Assembly: GCF_910596095.1 (NCBI RefSeq)
Contig: NC_056537.1
Location: forward strand, 3,510,574 to 3,574,573
Source: Thunnus maccoyii
Taxonomy: Eukaryota > Chordata > Actinopteri > Scombriformes > Scombridae
Direction: 5' to 3'
DNA: 64,000 nt
In this document: positions 60,461-64,000 of the stretch, one piece after another
Layout of the letters: every line of letters starts with the position of its first letter
How positions within the stretch are numbered: the first letter of the stretch is position 1
Position numbers and translations under genes: made by a program
The notes under the pieces: model-generated
The model's input: only the letters and a program-made list of their open reading frames with translations
Database searches by the model: none
Told to the model about the DNA's origin: nothing

Positions 60461-62846
60461 CTTAACCTGGCTTGTTACAGTTTTTTTAGTATGAAATTCA
60501 TTATTTGTGTTACAATCCCTCTACACAAGAACACTGTCTAAGGAAACACACATTGTTAGTAGTAAATAACCTGTAATTGCAATAATAGTAATATGCACAG
60601 TTTGGGTGGTATAGTTCTGTGTTTGTCACCTGCTGTGTCAGCCAGAACACCACTTAAGGCCAAATCTTCCACAGTATGAAATAAAGAGCTGAGAGATTAT
60701 TGATATGCTGTTTACTTCTTCCCTTTTCAGTAACACATATACAGGTTTTTCAGTAGTCATGCAATCACAGCTGGCTGTTTAAGTCTGGTTGTGGTTTCTA
60801 TAAAGAGAAAGAATAACAAAATACCATTGAATGATGGATAACATATTAATTTCACCCATATGCAGTAATATGCATAATATTCCCAAAACCTAATGTAAAG
60901 AATAATCAGGAGTGATATGAATACGACTACATGTCACTTAAACTGCAATAATTGTAAAATGAGGAAGTAATCAAATGGCTACAATTACATTTCTCTCCCT
61001 TTCGCAATGTCACAGCATTCCAGAAAACTCATTACATGGGATTCATAGCCATATTAACACTGTGTTGAGTTACAACTTATGTAGACATAATTTCTCATGT
61101 TGTTTCTGATTTATGTTAAATCCTTCCACTGGTGAACCGACAGGATGGTTTTATTGGGAAAACCTGTGTCCTGTCATTGAGTTAGCAAAGCCTCAATAGC
61201 AGCAAAGGTAACACACAGGTAACACTTGACAATAGCCACTTCATTTTTTTGGTTAACCATATTACACTCTTAACAATACCAATGACAAGTAATAAATGTA
61301 TGAACATGTTTTGAACTCGAAACGAACTGACACGACATATCAGCATCACAAATGAATACATCCATGAACTTCTAAAAAATGACAGGAATGGCCAGGAGTT
61401 ATATAGTATGTCTATGCCCCTGGGCTCACCGATAATATTTCAAACACTGTCTTTCTTTTTGTTATTTTTATATTTAGTTACGTTGTGGTTAGCAAAAACT
61501 TAGTGAAAAACAGGATGGAAGTGCCTAAAGGGAAGGGGTGGAACCGACAGACAACCAAGGTTAAAAAAGGGAGTGCCTGGTTTCCCTGGAAGAAGGAGCA
61601 GCTGCGTGGGGGCAGACATTCCTTCCACAGATGGTACACAGTGTGGCATCTCAAGGTTTAAAATGTTCACAAATCTTCCCTTAGCAACATTATACATTTT
61701 TCTCCATCATTAGGGGATGATCATAGTTACCGTGTTTAAAAAACTGTCCCAACTCGTGGCTGGAAATAGGAAACAAACAGCGGTCTCCTGTGTCAAAGGC
61801 CAACTGGGTTACACCATCCACAAAACTCACCAAATCCAAATGGGGAAAATTTTCAACTTATAGATCTCAACTGTGCCTCTGCTCTGGGTCATAATTACTA
61901 TGGCCACTATATGGCCATAGTAATTATGACCTATTGTGCCACTATATGGCCATAGTAATTATGGGCACCTGACATTATGACCTATTGTGTTGTTTTTTGG
62001 GAGAAGACAGTGCTGAGCACTGAGGGTGAACCAGAACGGTAAAGTGAAACTCACTATAAAGCTCCGTAAAGCCATTACACACTGACAGTTCATACACTGT
62101 TATAAAAATATCAATTGCTTTAAGTTTAATTGTCTAAGTTTAATTGCGCTTTAAGTGGTTTGCAGTCAAACAGGAGGTGAATGTCAAAAGCCAAAAAGGT
62201 TGGAAAGTTGTTTCATCTTTAACAATGTGTTGTATTTTAAAAGCATGTTATATTATCCATTGTGTCAAATTGTCATCTGAAAAATAACTAAAGCTGTCAA
62301 ATAAATGTAGTGGAGTAGAAAGTTCGCTCTGAAATGTAGTGGAGTGGATGTATAAACTAGCATCTAATGGAAATACTCAAGTAAAGTACAAGTACCTCAA
62401 AACTGTACTTAAGTACAATACTTCAGTAAATGTATTTAGTTACTTTCCACCACTGAGCATAATATAATGTCTGTAAATATTAACCCACCTTCTTTTTGTT
62501 GGTATGGAGAGATGCTGATACCAAATTCATTTGAATTTATTTGTAGTATTATTGTAGTATTATTAGTGTGGCTTCTTTTAAAAATGGAACAGATGTGGAG
62601 GAAAATTAGATATAGTTTGTTTATTTTCATGTATTCAGCTGTAATATTAATTTTCCATATTTATCATTACATGCAAACATCATATAAATTCATTACTTTT
62701 GACAACATTAGTGAATGTTTTGCACAGTTTACCAAATTACATAGTTTACACTACAAAGACAACACATCCTCTGGCTTTTGAAAACAAATCTCAGGCAACA
62801 AACAAGTGGTCAATTTTTTTTTTATCTTGTGACCTTCCTTGCTCTC
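60460..62846. other. intergenic, no gene recognised
   Basis: Mostly unique-looking AT-rich DNA. It includes a hairpin-forming inverted repeat at 61890-61963 and a common teleost hAT-like repeat at 62335-62456 ('gtacttaagtacaatacttc' ... 'agttactttccaccactg'). Confidence 0.5.
61890..61963. repeat. perfect inverted repeat plus direct copy of one arm
   Basis: CATAATTACTATGGCCA (61890-61906), a 5-base spacer ctata, then the exact complement TGGCCATAGTAATTATG (61912-61928). The right arm with part of the spacer (cactatatggccatagtaat) then occurs again, ending at about 61963. The transcript or single strand could form a 17-bp stem. Confidence 0.9.
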
Positions 62847-63116
62847 TTAGACCTCTTTTATCAGAAGACCATAAGGACAGATCACCCTTTCAACCATCTG
62901 CTGCTTGTCTGTAGGTGATGTTCCCTCCAGGATGCAAACCAGCCAGTATTTGTCATTGTTGTGTTTCTCTCTGTATTCAGGGTTAATTCAATTCTGCAGA
63001 ACCACTTGGTATGTCTTATCTGTCTTGTTGGAAGTGAATTTTTTGGTGTATTTGACCGCCTCAGACATGTACGGGGTCGAGTAAATCCCCCTGCCATACC
63101 TCTGACCCGGGCCTGG
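62847..63116 (-). pseudogene. second copy of the ADP-ribosyltransferase-like last exon, with premature stop
   Basis: The exon is 270 bp long, as in the copy at 32637-32906, with the same acceptor (AACAG) and the same ending CPYGLLIKEV and TAA. It keeps YGRGIYST and KHNNDKYWLV. An in-frame TGA at 62988-62990 replaces the CGA arginine codon of the other copy (LQN-R-IN becomes LQN-stop-IN). The 138-bp YHGT exon is not seen in 63117-64000, where about 660 bp further would be expected from the other copy. So this is either the 3' end of a gene running past the right edge or a lone decayed exon. The nonsense codon makes an active product unlikely. Confidence 0.8.
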
Positions 63117-64000
63117 CTGTTAAATACAAGAATGAGAATTTATCAACTTTGAACAAACTAATATTATCTTTAACACTTCAATTATAGCACTAGTGTTTGC
63201 AGCAATACAGTAATTCTAATATATTACAAACATATTTCTATGCGGCAGAAAATAGTAACCACGTCATGATCTAGCAGCTTTAGACTTTTTTTGAGACTTT
63301 TTCAAATCATTTTTAGTTTCACTGCCTAAAGTTACTTGAATCAAAAACAGGGGGTCATTTTATGTTTCTATTTTACAGTATTAATTTGAAACCATCATCA
63401 GTTGGAGGTTTTAGGAAAACAGCAAGTATATTTTTTCATAAATATGGAAAAAGAGCAGTTCAGACACTGAAAACTGACCTGGAGCCAGTCAGGACAAGTG
63501 GGAGGAGTTTCCTGAAGTAAAATCTAAAAGTCTAAATTACATTGTTTCTAGGAAGAAATACTTCTGTTGAGTTTTTTAAATGTGAAATTTCAATGGTAAG
63601 AAATGGCCTCATACAATTTATGGCGTTACATAGACTGCACTGGTCTAAACAAAAGCTTAACAAAATATTGATCCCTCATGTGAGCGTTGTGGGCTTGTGC
63701 CATCGTCACTGACACACATGTTCTAGAGCTGTGCTAGTTTGTTGAATTATTGCGGTATTTTTCAAACTTTGTCTAAGGATATAATGTTGATTTAGACCCT
63801 TTAAGACCAGTGTTGTTATAGATCCTAATGTGGTGAAAACTAGTTCAGAGTGCAGTGTCAGTCTGCTGCAGAGATTAATATTACTCCACTGGAAGTAGGC
63901 AATAGGGGTGTGTCCAAATACAAATACATTATTCAGCAAAGCACAAATAGTTGGTTTTATACGAATATTTGTTTCATACAAATATTTAAAAAATTATTTG
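63117..64000. other. right-edge region, no gene recognised
   Basis: No exon of the ADP-ribosyltransferase-like family or another gene was recognised on either strand. AT-rich sequence continuing past the window. Confidence 0.5.

Noticed and set aside
63117-64000. Search for the YHGT exon upstream of the second ADP-ribosyltransferase-like exon
   Set aside because: No matching sequence was found on the minus strand before the window ends.

Overview
This is a window of a ray-finned (teleost) fish nuclear genome, most likely a percomorph. Genes are split by introns with GT-AG junctions, the DNA is AT-rich, and many dispersed repeats of types common in teleosts are present (tRNA-derived SINE, L2-like LINE tails, Tc1-like elements, TA- and TTAA-flanked MITEs). 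The protein families are also teleost-typical: six-cysteine astacins, an NLRC3-like NLR with a C-terminal PRY-SPRY domain, and a fish YHGT/YGRGIYST ADP-ribosyltransferase-fold family. No bacterial, viral or organellar gene organisation is seen. All gene models were built by eye from splice sites, reading phase and family resemblance.

Layout. (1) 1-3.85 kb: the 5' end of dld (dihydrolipoamide dehydrogenase, minus strand), with coding exons 1 and 2 and a CpG-rich promoter holding a perfect NRF1 palindrome; the rest lies beyond the left edge. (2) 7.1-31.3 kb: three tandem seven-exon genes on the minus strand for nephrosin-type six-cysteine astacin metalloproteases (A 7110-13139, B 16880-20845, C 24309-31303). 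Exons 3 to 6 are exactly 153, 118, 179 and 82 bp in all three, and the three promoters share a roughly 46-bp conserved module. (3) 32.6-34.3 kb: a minus-strand ADP-ribosyltransferase-fold gene carrying a 1-bp frameshift; a second, isolated copy of its last exon at 62.85-63.12 kb has a nonsense codon. (4) 34.4-47.2 kb: a repeat-dominated region with L2-like LINE pieces, a TIR element at 39.75-41.38 kb with a Tc1-like element nested in it, and a higher-order array of about 1.45-kb units with ATT/AGT microsatellites. (5) 47.26-57.2 kb: a plus-strand NLRC3-like gene. It has 14 predicted coding exons whose phases all join and whose lengths sum to 3828 bp (1275 aa). Its N-terminal 114-bp exon occurs six times inside a nearly identical 1041-bp tandem repeat. 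(6) 57.2-64 kb: repeats and the second ADP-ribosyltransferase-like fragment.

Working together: the astacins are a local tandem family, probably co-regulated through the shared promoter module; nephrosin is known from fish blood-forming kidney tissue. The NLR and the ADP-ribosyltransferase-like genes belong to families that expand and decay quickly in fish. The most unusual structure is the in-frame amplification of the NLR N-terminal exon.
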